Of a DNA stretch of 64,000 nt, positions 15,612-24,298 are shown piece after piece. The translations under genes were made by a program, and so were the position numbers. The notes under the pieces were generated by a model, which was given only the letters and a program-made list of their open reading frames with translations, made no database searches and was not told the DNA's origin. The stretch is taken from NCBI GenBank assembly GCA_029259915.1, contig JAJDED010000004.1, positions 1-64,000 of the forward strand, given 5' to 3'. Position 1 is the first letter of the stretch. Each line of letters begins with the position of its first letter. This DNA is from Planctomycetota bacterium (GTDB lineage Bacteria; Planctomycetota; Planctomycetia; Pirellulales; Lacipirellulaceae).

Positions 15612-15788
15612 GTGTAAGTCTCTAAACCACAACCACTTGCAAAAAGGGGCTGCGATTCAAACGGACCATTGTACCGCGAGGAAATCCTTCTTGCCAAGCC
15701 CCGGGAATTCTTATCTTTTCCCAGATTGGCTGGGCGGCGATTGGTGGCCTGCTGATTGCCGTGCGAAGTCGGTAGAAAACGAACCACA

Positions 15789-17423
15789 CTATTCTGCCGA
15801 AGCCGGCACGCCGGCGGGGTTGCCTAGCGCTCGCATCAGTTGGACTTGAGCGCGGTTGTAATTCCCCACGGCTTGGGTGTAAGCACTTTGTGCTTCGGAA
15901 AGGGCGGAAATCGATTGCAACAATTCGATCGGCAGCCCTTCGCTTTCGCGGATTCGTTGTTCGTTGAGTTGATAACTTTCTTGGGCGGCGACGATCGATT
16001 GCTTGGCAATGTCGACTTGTTGGCGATAACTGGCCACGTCGGCTGACGCGGCAACTACCTCCGCGGCAATGCGTTCGCGCAACGCTTCCAATTCCAGCAC
16101 GCGCTCGTGCAACTCCCCCCGCCGTTGACGCTGCAAAGCGACATTGCCCAGGCCTAGATTCTTCCACTCCCAGACCGCCAGCAGATCGACATCGCTGCGT
16201 CCTGCGGCGCTGGGAAACTGCGTGGAGGGCCCGCCGCCGAAGCCGCCGGCGCTGGCCCCCGCCTGAACATTGGGTATCCAGGGCCGCCAACGTTCTTCGT
16301 TGACTCGGAAGCAAGCGGCCTCGCGCAACGCGGCAAACTGTCGAATCTCCGGTCGACTGCCGTGGGCGATGCTGATCAGCGCATCGACTTCTAAATCGTC
16401 GTCGATGAAATCTACCGGAAGGACGAATTCTTCCACCGGCGCCAACTGAATTTGCGGTGGCAGTCGCAAGTGGCGTGCAAGTTCCGCACTGTGGACCATG
16501 GTTTGACGTTGGGCGTCGACTGCTTGTCGTTGCCAACGCCCTAGGTCGGCGCGGGCGCGGTAAACTTCTGTTTTCGAACTAAAACCTTGTTGCTCAAAAT
16601 TTTCGACCAGGTTGACCATGTTTTGGGCCTGTTCGCTAGCCGCGTTGGCGTTGGCCAATTGGCCGTGCGATTCGACCAAACTATGGTAAGCCGCAGCGAT
16701 ATCGGCAAGCGAATCGTTCGTGGCAGCTCGCTCAGCGGCGCCGAAAGCCGACACTTCTTGGCAAGCCGCAAGCGGTTTGAAATAGGCATCGGCCAACGAA
16801 AGATTAACCATCAGCCGCGGTGGTCCACCTGCCCCTCCAGCTAAAGGCGCACCACCGAGCCCTAACCCACCACCATAGAAGAGCGAATTGCGATTGATCT
16901 CCAACACGTTGCCTTCTGTTTCCTGCAACCGACCGTCGTGCTTGTTGTAACCGACCCCAAAGCGGAGCGAAGGGAGCCACAACGTCTTGGCTTCAAAATG
17001 CCGGGCCTGGGCTTGAAACAAACGTGTGCGTGCCAAACGAACATGCAAGTTGTCGGCACCGCCCAATCCTAAGGCATTTGCCAAATCGATCGGGTAAACG
17101 CCCGCTGTGATTACTTCTGATGAATCGTGGCTCGTAAGCGTCGGCACAAACGGTTTTTCGTTTGCGGAGCGACCGTCGCTTTCAAACGAGGCCAGTTGAA
17201 TGTTCTGCGACAAGTCGGCAGTGGCATCGGCTGCTGCATCCGGAGATGGCAAGCGATTGAGTTCACGCAAAGGAGCAGAAGTCTCGACAGCTTGCAGTTT
17301 GAGCGTTTGCTTTGCCTGCGGAGTCGCCAGTTCCGAAATCATGGCTTCGTGCGATGCGCAGCCGAGTGCGCCTGACCCCACGAGGACAATCACAAAATGC
17401 CAGTGATGATTGATATGCCGCAT
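15789..17423 (-). CDS. Outer-membrane efflux channel, TolC/OprM-type lipoprotein
   Basis: Outer-membrane exit duct of a tripartite efflux pump. The product of 544 residues starts MRHINHHWHFVIVLVGSG and reaches a probable lipid-attachment cysteine in ALGCAS, as in OprM-type proteins. Long amphipathic helices rich in Ala, Gln and Glu, such as NANAASEQAQNMVNLVENFE and the C-terminal QSAYTQAVGNYNRAQVQLMR, are typical of the TolC duplicated helical hairpins. The ATG at 17423 is chosen over an earlier one at 17579 because it falls 10 bases after the stop of the adaptor gene and gives a normal export signal. Last gene of the pump operon. Confidence 0.87.
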   Translation of the reverse strand: MRHINHHWHFVIVLVGSGALGCASHEAMISELATPQAKQTLKLQAVETSAPLRELNRLPSPDAAADATADLSQNIQLASFESDGRSANEKPFVPTLTSHDSSEVITAGVYPIDLANALGLGGADNLHVRLARTRLFQAQARHFEAKTLWLPSLRFGVGYNKHDGRLQETEGNVLEINRNSLFYGGGLGLGGAPLAGGAGGPPRLMVNLSLADAYFKPLAACQEVSAFGAAERAATNDSLADIAAAYHSLVESHGQLANANAASEQAQNMVNLVENFEQQGFSSKTEVYRARADLGRWQRQAVDAQRQTMVHSAELARHLRLPPQIQLAPVEEFVLPVDFIDDDLEVDALISIAHGSRPEIRQFAALREAACFRVNEERWRPWIPNVQAGASAGGFGGGPSTQFPSAAGRSDVDLLAVWEWKNLGLGNVALQRQRRGELHERVLELEALRERIAAEVVAASADVASYRQQVDIAKQSIVAAQESYQLNEQRIRESEGLPIELLQSISALSEAQSAYTQAVGNYNRAQVQLMRALGNPAGVPASAE

Positions 17424-17433
17424 GACGTGATCT

Positions 17434-18720
17434 TTATTCCCAAGCAACGTGCTTGATTTGCGACTGCTGAATTGTTTGTTCGTCTTGATATGAATTTGGA
17501 TTTTCCACAACCACGGTATCGCCAGCTGAAATACCTGAGGACAACCCCACCAAACCTTCGCTTTCAATGGCCAATTCAACGGGAGTAATCAAGCACGTGT
17601 TGCCACGTACGACGACCACAGACGTCCGGCCCCCACGCGTCCGCAATGCCGACTTGGGCACCACCGGCAGTGTGGCAGACTTCAACACAATCGTCGCCAT
17701 GCCATAGCTCCCTGCCCTCAGCGAACGATTTCCTGTAAGTGCATCGGATGGATTCTCCAAATCGATCTCGGCACGCATCATCCGTGTCCGATCGTCGTAG
17801 GCGCCCGCGATTCGAGACAGGTTGCTTTCAAACTCTTGTCCCGATAATTCGTCTGCCACAAATGTCACCGGTGCGCCCACGGTCAAGTCGCCGGCGATAT
17901 CGGTGGTGACATGGACAACTGCCCGCAGCTTATCGATCTTGGCAAGGGTGAGCAGCGGCCTGGCATCGCTGCCTTGATTGGCGGGACGCACCAGATTCCC
18001 CGGATCGGCGTTGCGTTTTGCAATGACCCCGGCAAACGGGGCTTTGATCACCAGGTAGCTGGCGAGCGTCTCGGCTTGCTCGAATTTGGCTTGCGCGACT
18101 TCCATATCCGATTCGCCCATCGCCAATTGGGCTTCGGCGACTTCGACTTCATTTTCGTAACGGGCCAACATGGCTGCCGCCGAACGCGCTTCGAAGTCGG
18201 CCTCTTCCAACCGTTGCCGCTGAATTGCTCCCGAACGGACAAGCCGTTTTAACCGGTCACGCTGAGAGCGCTTTAGCTCGAGCTGCGCGTGTATCTCATC
18301 TAGTTGCGAGCGAGCTGCATTAAACTTTGCCGCGACCATTATTTTTTCAGCTTTGAGTTGCTGGATCATGGCCCATTGTTCTTCGGCCTGTTGTTGCAAC
18401 TCGGGAGCGTGAAGGATTACCAACTCCTGTCCCTGGGCGACTTCATCGCCGATATCGACCAAGACCTCACGCACGTAGGCTTCCACACGCGGCATCAGCA
18501 TGGCTGTTTCGTCACCGGTGAGAGTCGCCGGCAGTTGGACTACATTTTCTAGCAGTTGCGAGCGAGCCGTCCCGACAGAAACTATAGGCGCCGGCGCAAT
18601 CTTGGCGTCTGTTTTCTTGTCAACGGTAGTTGCAGGTCCGCACCCAACCGACATGAACACCCCTGCGGCGACGACACACATTAAGCGAGCCGTTGTGCTA
18701 TGGTTGCCGTGGTATCTCAT
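17434..18720 (-). CDS. RND efflux periplasmic adaptor (HlyD/AcrA family) lipoprotein
   Basis: Membrane fusion protein connecting the RND pump to the TolC-type channel. The 428-residue product carries a lipoprotein signal ending FMSVGC, a lipoyl/beta-barrel half (VEAYVREVLVDIGDEVAQGQ), a helical hairpin (about 110-210) and the second barrel strand set (VIKAPFAGVIAKRNADPGNL). The ATG at 18720 is preferred over 18756, which would overlap the pump gene. The substrate cannot be read from the sequence; drug and metal efflux are both possible. Confidence 0.9.
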   Translation of the reverse strand: MRYHGNHSTTARLMCVVAAGVFMSVGCGPATTVDKKTDAKIAPAPIVSVGTARSQLLENVVQLPATLTGDETAMLMPRVEAYVREVLVDIGDEVAQGQELVILHAPELQQQAEEQWAMIQQLKAEKIMVAAKFNAARSQLDEIHAQLELKRSQRDRLKRLVRSGAIQRQRLEEADFEARSAAAMLARYENEVEVAEAQLAMGESDMEVAQAKFEQAETLASYLVIKAPFAGVIAKRNADPGNLVRPANQGSDARPLLTLAKIDKLRAVVHVTTDIAGDLTVGAPVTFVADELSGQEFESNLSRIAGAYDDRTRMMRAEIDLENPSDALTGNRSLRAGSYGMATIVLKSATLPVVPKSALRTRGGRTSVVVVRGNTCLITPVELAIESEGLVGLSSGISAGDTVVVENPNSYQDEQTIQQSQIKHVAWE

Positions 18721-18740
18721 AAATCTGTCCTCAAAACGTT

Positions 18741-21700
18741 TTAGCCGGCAGCCCAAGCTGCCTGCTTCGTCGCACCGGTACTTGGCGGACGCTTAAAAAT
18801 GACGTACAAGCATGGCACCACCACCAGCGACAATAACGTCGCGGCAACCACCCCGCCAATGATCGCACGCGCAAGCGGCGCATTGGCGTCGCCTCCGCCA
18901 ACTCCGATGGCCATAGGCAGAAGTGCCAACCAGGTGGTAAGCGAAGTCATCAAGATCGGCCGGGCGCGAACCTTGGCAGCATCGATGATCGCTTCCTTGA
19001 TGTTCAGCCCTTCGCTCAACCGTTGATTAGCAAAGCTCACCAACACAATCGAGTACTCCACCACGATACCGGTCATCATGATGATGCCCATAAACGACAT
19101 GATCGAAAGGTTCGAGCCGGTGAGTATCAACATCGCCACCACGCCAATCAGCCCCAGTGGCACGGTAAGCAAAATGACAAAAGGATCGAGCAGGCTGCGA
19201 AACTCGGCAACCATCACCAGGTAAACCAACACCGCAGCAATAATAAATCCGGCCGTGAATTGGCCGAATGATTTTCGCATTTCTTTTACTTCGCCCTGCG
19301 AGCGGAGCGCAGTGCCGGGGTAATTCGCCAGGCGAAAAACCTCGCCCCGGTCGTCGGTGTCTAACGTGGCGCCGAGCGGGTTGTCGTTTGCCAGCAAGCG
19401 GGCTTCGATGTCGGTCATGATCGTCCCGGCATCGTGGCCCCGAGCGACATTGGCATAGATGTCCATCACGCGCGTGATGTTGCGATGGTTCACTACCCCC
19501 GGACCCTGGGCCTTTTCAATGTTGGCGACGTTGCGCAAACGAATCGGCACTCCCTCGACGACGCCGATTGGAATGTTGCGAATCGTTTCCAGGTTCGTCA
19601 GCAGCTCCTCGGGATATTGTACTCCGATGAAGTAGTGATTGCCCTTCGACTTATCAACCCAAAAAGCGGGGTCGAAACCGACGGAGCTGTTGGTCGCCGA
19701 AACTAGATTCTGCATCACATTTTCGGGCGTGAGCCCCATGCGGGCGGCCTTGTCGCGGTTCATGGTAATCGTGAGCGTCGGATAATCGAGCCGTTGGGCG
19801 ATGCGGACGTCAACCGTGCCGGGCACTGCGTTGGCTGCGGTTTCTACATGCTGCGCAATTTCGCGCATTTCTTCGAGCTTGGCTCCGCTCACCTGGAAAT
19901 GGATCGGCGACGGTTCGCCCATGTTCAATGCCGAAGTGAGCATGCCACCTGTGTCGAAGGCGAATTCGACGTCGGGAAACCGCCTGTTGAGTTTATCTCG
20001 CAACCGCTCGACATAGTCGAACGCTCCGGGTCTTCCACGTTTGCCCTTGAGTTGCACCAACATAAACGCGTCGCCGGGGCCGATGTTGGGCGTGTACGCC
20101 GCGGGCCAATCGTTCAGCACGCCGATGTTCGAGATAAGAATCTGCAAATCGGAGTCGGCAATTTTTTCTTCGCCCAGCGCAAAACTCGGATCGGGCTCGC
20201 CGGTCTCTTCGATGATGGCTTGTTCGATGCTTTGGATGTTGGTGTCCGTCATGTCGATATTCATGCCCGATGGCATGCGAACATAAACGGTAAACTGCCC
20301 CGCATCGATCGGCGGAATCAGCTCTTGGCCCATTTGCGAAGCGAAAAATGCCGCGACGGCAAAAAGCACCGCTGTGCCAAACGCAATGAGCCAACGAATT
20401 TTCAAACATCCTGTGACGATGCTGCCCACCGCTTGAGTCAACGGCGTCTCGGCAGCTTCCGCAGTTGTCTGCCTACCACCGCGTAGGAACATTGCACAAT
20501 ACGCGGGCACAAGCGTGATCGAGAGAATGAACGATACGACAATGGCAATAATCGTCGCCAGTGCCAACGGCGTGAACAAATACGAAGCCAACCCACTGAG
20601 AAACACCGTGGGGAAAAACACGACGGCGAAAGTCACCGTTGAAATAAAAATCGGAACCGTCACTTCGCGGGTACCCTCGAGCGCCGCCTGCGGCGGGGTT
20701 TTACCCATGTGAAGATGACGGACGATGTTTTCCAGGACGACGATCGACTGGTCGACCAAAATACCAATGGCCAAAGCCAAACCGCCCAAGGTCATCGAAT
20801 TGACCGTGTTGCCGGTAAAGAACATCCCCACCACCGCCGCCAAGACCGCCAGCGGAATCACCAGCATAATGACAAACGTCGAAACCAGGCTACGTAAAAA
20901 GACCAGCACGACCAACCCGGCCAACAAGCCGCCCAAACCAGCAGCAAGCTGCAATCCGCTTATGCTCTGCTGTACCGGTCCCGACTGATCCATCGCGACC
21001 GACAACACGAGCTCGTCCATTCCGACGTCACCAGCCCGCTCGTTCTTCAAACGTGCCAAAATGTTCGCTAAGTTCTTGCGAATCGTTTGCACGATTTCGA
21101 TCGAATTGGCACCCGGCTGCCGGTAGATCGGAATGTACGCCTTGCGACCGCCATTGATCCGCACAATGTTCGATTGGATCTGCGAAGCATTCTCCACACG
21201 GCCAATATCGCTGATCTTTACCGGCACGCCATCGACGGTTTTGATGACCGAGTCGTTCAGGTCGTCGATCGTTTCGGGCACGGCATTGGTAAAGAGTTGA
21301 AAATCCTGCTCGCCGACCTTCATGTTGCCGGCGGGGATCAGCACGTTGTATTTGGCTAATTGGTTTTGCACGTCCATCAACGTCAGGCCGTACGCTTCGA
21401 GCTTTCCCGGTTCCATGTATGCATAGATCCGTCGCAGCTTTCCACCGAACACGGCTGGTGAGATAACGCCCTGAATCGACTGCAATTTATTACGCAGTTC
21501 GTAGTAGGCGATGTCGTACAGCTGTTGTTCGTTCATGCCCGGGCTGTCGACCACCACTAGGCACAACGGCAGCGATGCGGTCGGGTCGATCGGCATCAGC
21601 ATCGGCGGGATCGTCCCCGGAGGGAGATAAAACATATCGCTCATGGCATAGCTGGTCGTTTGAGCCATTGCCGTGTCGAGCGAGATGCCCTCGCGAAAGA

Positions 21701-21974
21701 AATCCTTGACAATGCAGACACCAGTCATCGCCTTGGCTTCTTGGTGCTCGATGCCGACCGATTGGCCCGTCCACCGCTGCATGCGACTCATGATGTCCTT
21801 TTCCATAATCTCCGGCGGCATGCCGGGATAGAAAGTGACAATCTGCACCGCTGAGGTCTCAAAGATCGGCAGCAGGTCTTTAGGAATCTTCGGATACGTA
21901 TAAATCCCCAACACCAGGATCCCCAGCGCCAGGACAACGACAAGATACGGGTTTTTCAGGACTGCTAGTGTCAT
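18741..21974 (-). CDS. RND efflux transporter permease
   Basis: Proton-driven inner-membrane pump of the AcrB/CusA superfamily, 1077 residues, with the usual 12 membrane helices and two large periplasmic loops. The N-terminal MTLAVLKNPYLVVVLALGIL helix and the TM4 signature GLALAIGILVDQSIVVLENI are clear. In TM4 only one Asp is present where AcrB has two, which is closer to heavy-metal (CzcA/CusA) pumps; other regions look like hydrophobe/amphiphile pumps, so I leave the substrate open. First gene of the three-gene operon 21974-15789 on the minus strand. Confidence 0.93.
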   Translation of the reverse strand: MTLAVLKNPYLVVVLALGILVLGIYTYPKIPKDLLPIFETSAVQIVTFYPGMPPEIMEKDIMSRMQRWTGQSVGIEHQEAKAMTGVCIVKDFFREGISLDTAMAQTTSYAMSDMFYLPPGTIPPMLMPIDPTASLPLCLVVVDSPGMNEQQLYDIAYYELRNKLQSIQGVISPAVFGGKLRRIYAYMEPGKLEAYGLTLMDVQNQLAKYNVLIPAGNMKVGEQDFQLFTNAVPETIDDLNDSVIKTVDGVPVKISDIGRVENASQIQSNIVRINGGRKAYIPIYRQPGANSIEIVQTIRKNLANILARLKNERAGDVGMDELVLSVAMDQSGPVQQSISGLQLAAGLGGLLAGLVVLVFLRSLVSTFVIMLVIPLAVLAAVVGMFFTGNTVNSMTLGGLALAIGILVDQSIVVLENIVRHLHMGKTPPQAALEGTREVTVPIFISTVTFAVVFFPTVFLSGLASYLFTPLALATIIAIVVSFILSITLVPAYCAMFLRGGRQTTAEAAETPLTQAVGSIVTGCLKIRWLIAFGTAVLFAVAAFFASQMGQELIPPIDAGQFTVYVRMPSGMNIDMTDTNIQSIEQAIIEETGEPDPSFALGEEKIADSDLQILISNIGVLNDWPAAYTPNIGPGDAFMLVQLKGKRGRPGAFDYVERLRDKLNRRFPDVEFAFDTGGMLTSALNMGEPSPIHFQVSGAKLEEMREIAQHVETAANAVPGTVDVRIAQRLDYPTLTITMNRDKAARMGLTPENVMQNLVSATNSSVGFDPAFWVDKSKGNHYFIGVQYPEELLTNLETIRNIPIGVVEGVPIRLRNVANIEKAQGPGVVNHRNITRVMDIYANVARGHDAGTIMTDIEARLLANDNPLGATLDTDDRGEVFRLANYPGTALRSQGEVKEMRKSFGQFTAGFIIAAVLVYLVMVAEFRSLLDPFVILLTVPLGLIGVVAMLILTGSNLSIMSFMGIIMMTGIVVEYSIVLVSFANQRLSEGLNIKEAIIDAAKVRARPILMTSLTTWLALLPMAIGVGGGDANAPLARAIIGGVVAATLLSLVVVPCLYVIFKRPPSTGATKQAAWAAG

Positions 21975-22117
21975 ATTTCTCTATTTGAACTGGACCAAAC
22001 AGCGCGCACCCTGAGATCGGAAAATCGATACAACCGCTACATCTTATCGGGCTGAAATTGATGCTGTCGTAGCGATTTCTTGAGGTTCTCGACAATTAGC
22101 CGTCAACCAAAGTCGTA

Positions 22118-22267
22118 ATGGATAGCGGTGCTATCAAGTGGATAGACAAGGCCTGTTTGCAGAAACATTGCCAAGCTTATGAGGATGCTTTGAAATTCAA
22201 TCCGGAAGCGCGACTGGCTCTATGTGAATCACCTCACAGCTTTTTGTACTATCTGGATAATTCTTGA
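22118..22267 (+). CDS. Possible 49-residue small protein
   Basis: A short frame beginning MDSGAIKWIDKACLQKHC and ending CESPHSFLYYLDNS. The composition is protein-like and rich in Cys and His, but no ribosome site is clear and no family is recognised. It may be a chance frame or the remnant of a larger gene. Confidence 0.2.
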   Translation: MDSGAIKWIDKACLQKHCQAYEDALKFNPEARLALCESPHSFLYYLDNS

Positions 22268-22571
22268 AAGTGTTGCAAACCGTGAAGACGGCTCAGACAG
22301 TCCGCAAGAGGGGACAAATGCCAGCGAAGTTGATAAGTTCTCTGGGTTAGGCAGAGGTTGCGCGGTGCTACGCATTGGCAGCGACCTGTGTTCAGGGCAA
22401 GCACAAAAATGGCATGAAATTCGCTGACTGTTACAGCGTTGGCAATGACTGCCGACGCCAGTGGTTGCGATGTTCAACAGTCTGACGGGAGCCGATGCCA
22501 GCGAGCATCGGTCAGCGAGCGAACACCGCGCTGCGGATTGTTTCTACCACCCAAGGAAAGGGAGATCAAAC

Positions 22572-22667
22572 ATGTTTAGTCCTGTCCTCTTTGTCGCTTT
22601 CGGAAGCTTCGTCCTCTACATCGTTCTGGATGTCTCACGTTATCACCTCACTAGCGATTCCGTATAA
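22572..22667 (+). CDS. Possible 31-residue membrane peptide
   Basis: ATG preceded by a strong purine-rich ribosome site (GGAAAGGGAG) opens a 31-residue peptide consisting almost entirely of one hydrophobic helix (MFSPVLFVAFGSFVLYIVLD) with a short polar tail. Small single-helix peptides with strong ribosome sites are often real, but length and lack of homologue knowledge keep confidence low. Confidence 0.3.
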   Translation: MFSPVLFVAFGSFVLYIVLDVSRYHLTSDSV

Positions 22668-22793
22668 TGGGGATTGCTGATTGCATTTGCGCGGTTCGGT
22701 GATAGATTCTGCCTACAGTCGTGAACATCGTTCTGCATGCAACGGTTTTGCAGTAGCTGATACGACTGACCGCTGCAACTTTGATGGCAATTC

Positions 22794-23291
22794 ATGGGTC
22801 ACCCTGCGCAATACCCTATTGAGAGGCTTTTGGCCGACTGTCGGATCGAGCGCACTCGGCGCACCGGTCCGGGTGGGCAACATCGGAACAAAGTTGAAAC
22901 AGCGGTTGTAATCGACCACTTGCCTACCGGTTTGCGGAGCGAAGCAAGCGAACGACGCAGCCAGGCTGAAAACCGCCGCGTGGCAATTCAGCGATTGCGC
23001 GTCAAGCTCGCCTTATCGGTTCGCAATGAGCCATCAACTGCTGTAAACGAAATATGGCAACAACGGGTCGCGGGGAAAAAAATCTCGGTGAATCCTGAAC
23101 ACCAAGATTTCCCGGCTCTGTTAGCCGAAGCGCTGGATTGCGTCTACGCCCTAAAATTCGATTTTTCCGCCGCTGCGTTGCACCTGGGCGTGACTTCTTC
23201 TCAACTGATCAAATTCCTCAAAACAGCACCAGTTGCGATGCTGCAAGTCAACCAGCAACGCGAAAATCTGGGGCTCTCCCCACTCCGTTAA
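22794..23291 (+). CDS. Release-factor-like protein with GGQ motif
   Basis: A 165-residue protein with the catalytic loop of class I release factors, TGPGGQHRNKVETAV (GGQ at residues 27-29), which hydrolyses peptidyl-tRNA on the ribosome. It lacks the codon-recognition domains of RF1/RF2 and is similar in size to ArfB/ICT1-type rescue factors, but its C-terminus is not the basic Lys/Arg tail of ArfB that enters the mRNA channel. Residues 90-140 form a helical extension. Probable ribosome rescue or a specialised hydrolase; the target is unknown. It stands alone, about 110 bases before the HAD gene. Confidence 0.82.
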   Translation: MGHPAQYPIERLLADCRIERTRRTGPGGQHRNKVETAVVIDHLPTGLRSEASERRSQAENRRVAIQRLRVKLALSVRNEPSTAVNEIWQQRVAGKKISVNPEHQDFPALLAEALDCVYALKFDFSAAALHLGVTSSQLIKFLKTAPVAMLQVNQQRENLGLSPLR

Positions 23292-23400
23292 CCCCCTGGG
23301 TGTGTAGGGCTGCGTATCGCGAGCCCTCGCCTTTCTTCGACTTTGACCGTACAATGCGTGTTTGTTCTGAAGTCATCTCACTTGAGTACCAACCGGGGGA

Positions 23401-24135
23401 ATGATGTACGCGGTCTTGTTCGACATCGATGGCACACTGCTGCAGACCGGGGGAGCCGGGCGGTTGGCGTTTGCCGAAACCTTTTCCGAGGAATTCGACT
23501 TAGACGACCTGACTAGCAAAGTGCCGTTTGCAGGGCGCAGCGATCGGGCTATTGCCGAAGATCTAATGCGGCTGGGCGGTATCGAAGTCTCTCAAAAAAA
23601 TTGGCAGCGTTTTCTTACATGCTACTGCCAGCGAATTCTCGATACGTTGACCCGTACCACAGGCGGAGTCTTACCTGGAATTGCCGAGTTACTAGACTCG
23701 TTGGCCCAGTTGGAAGATGTTGCCGTCGGTTTGCTGACCGGCAATGTGCGACAAGGTGCGCAGGCAAAATTGGCCTACTATGGTTTAGCCAATTGGTTTG
23801 CCTTCGGAGGCTTTGGCGATGAGCTCACCGATCGCAACGAGATCGCAGCTTCCGCGGTGCGCGCGGCTACCGAGTATATCGAGGAAAGCGGAACCGGCAG
23901 ACCACTTGATCTCAACGGCGTTATGGTAATCGGGGATACGAAAAACGACGTCGAGTGCGCGCAATCGATCGGAGCGGTTGCCGTGGCCGTGGCTACCGGT
24001 GGAGCTTCGCTCGAAGAACTTTCTTTGAGCAAACCAGATTTTGCCTACCCAGACTTGACCGATACTACGGATCTGTTGGCAATGATTACGGACGCTTCCC
24101 GCAATGGATCGCGCAGCGCCGCTGCTCACGGTTAA
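23401..24135 (+). CDS. HAD-superfamily phosphatase, phosphoglycolate phosphatase-like
   Basis: A 244-residue hydrolase with all four HAD motifs: FDIDGTLL (nucleophile Asp8 and acid Asp10), GLLTGN (motif II Thr), a Lys in the QAKLAYYGL segment (motif III) and VIGDTKNDVECA (motif IV acids). The cap insertion after motif I is the small helical C1 type, as in phosphoglycolate phosphatase and beta-phosphoglucomutase. The substrate cannot be assigned. GGGGGA precedes the ATG; a second ATG follows immediately at 23404. Confidence 0.85.
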   Translation: MMYAVLFDIDGTLLQTGGAGRLAFAETFSEEFDLDDLTSKVPFAGRSDRAIAEDLMRLGGIEVSQKNWQRFLTCYCQRILDTLTRTTGGVLPGIAELLDSLAQLEDVAVGLLTGNVRQGAQAKLAYYGLANWFAFGGFGDELTDRNEIAASAVRAATEYIEESGTGRPLDLNGVMVIGDTKNDVECAQSIGAVAVAVATGGASLEELSLSKPDFAYPDLTDTTDLLAMITDASRNGSRSAAAHG

Positions 24136-24298
24136 TGCGAGACCCTTGCCGTGCCGGAGCTTTTTCAATCGCCAAGAAACAGCGCTCGTCGATTGATCTC
24201 CAGCCGAGTGGTTCCACCTCTTCAAACACTTAGAAAACTATTCTGTGTTCGCCACGTCGGCACAGGACAGCAGGCATCGGCGTGGCAATCTTTTCGAA

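Larger units (their letters stand above)
21975..22793. other. Long region without a convincing gene
   Basis: About 820 bases between the RND operon and the release-factor-like gene. It contains two weak short frames (22118-22267 and 22572-22667, listed separately) and otherwise only frames without a ribosome site. No mobile element, tRNA or inverted repeat is apparent. Confidence 0.5.

Noticed and set aside
15622-16536. A 304-residue Arg- and Ala-rich reading frame on the minus strand
   Set aside because: It lies inside the TolC-type gene in another frame, has low-complexity Arg-rich sequence and no ribosome site; a shadow of GC-rich coding DNA.
19794-20486. A 230-residue reading frame on the plus strand
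   Set aside because: Antisense to the RND permease gene, with composition typical of a reversed coding strand.
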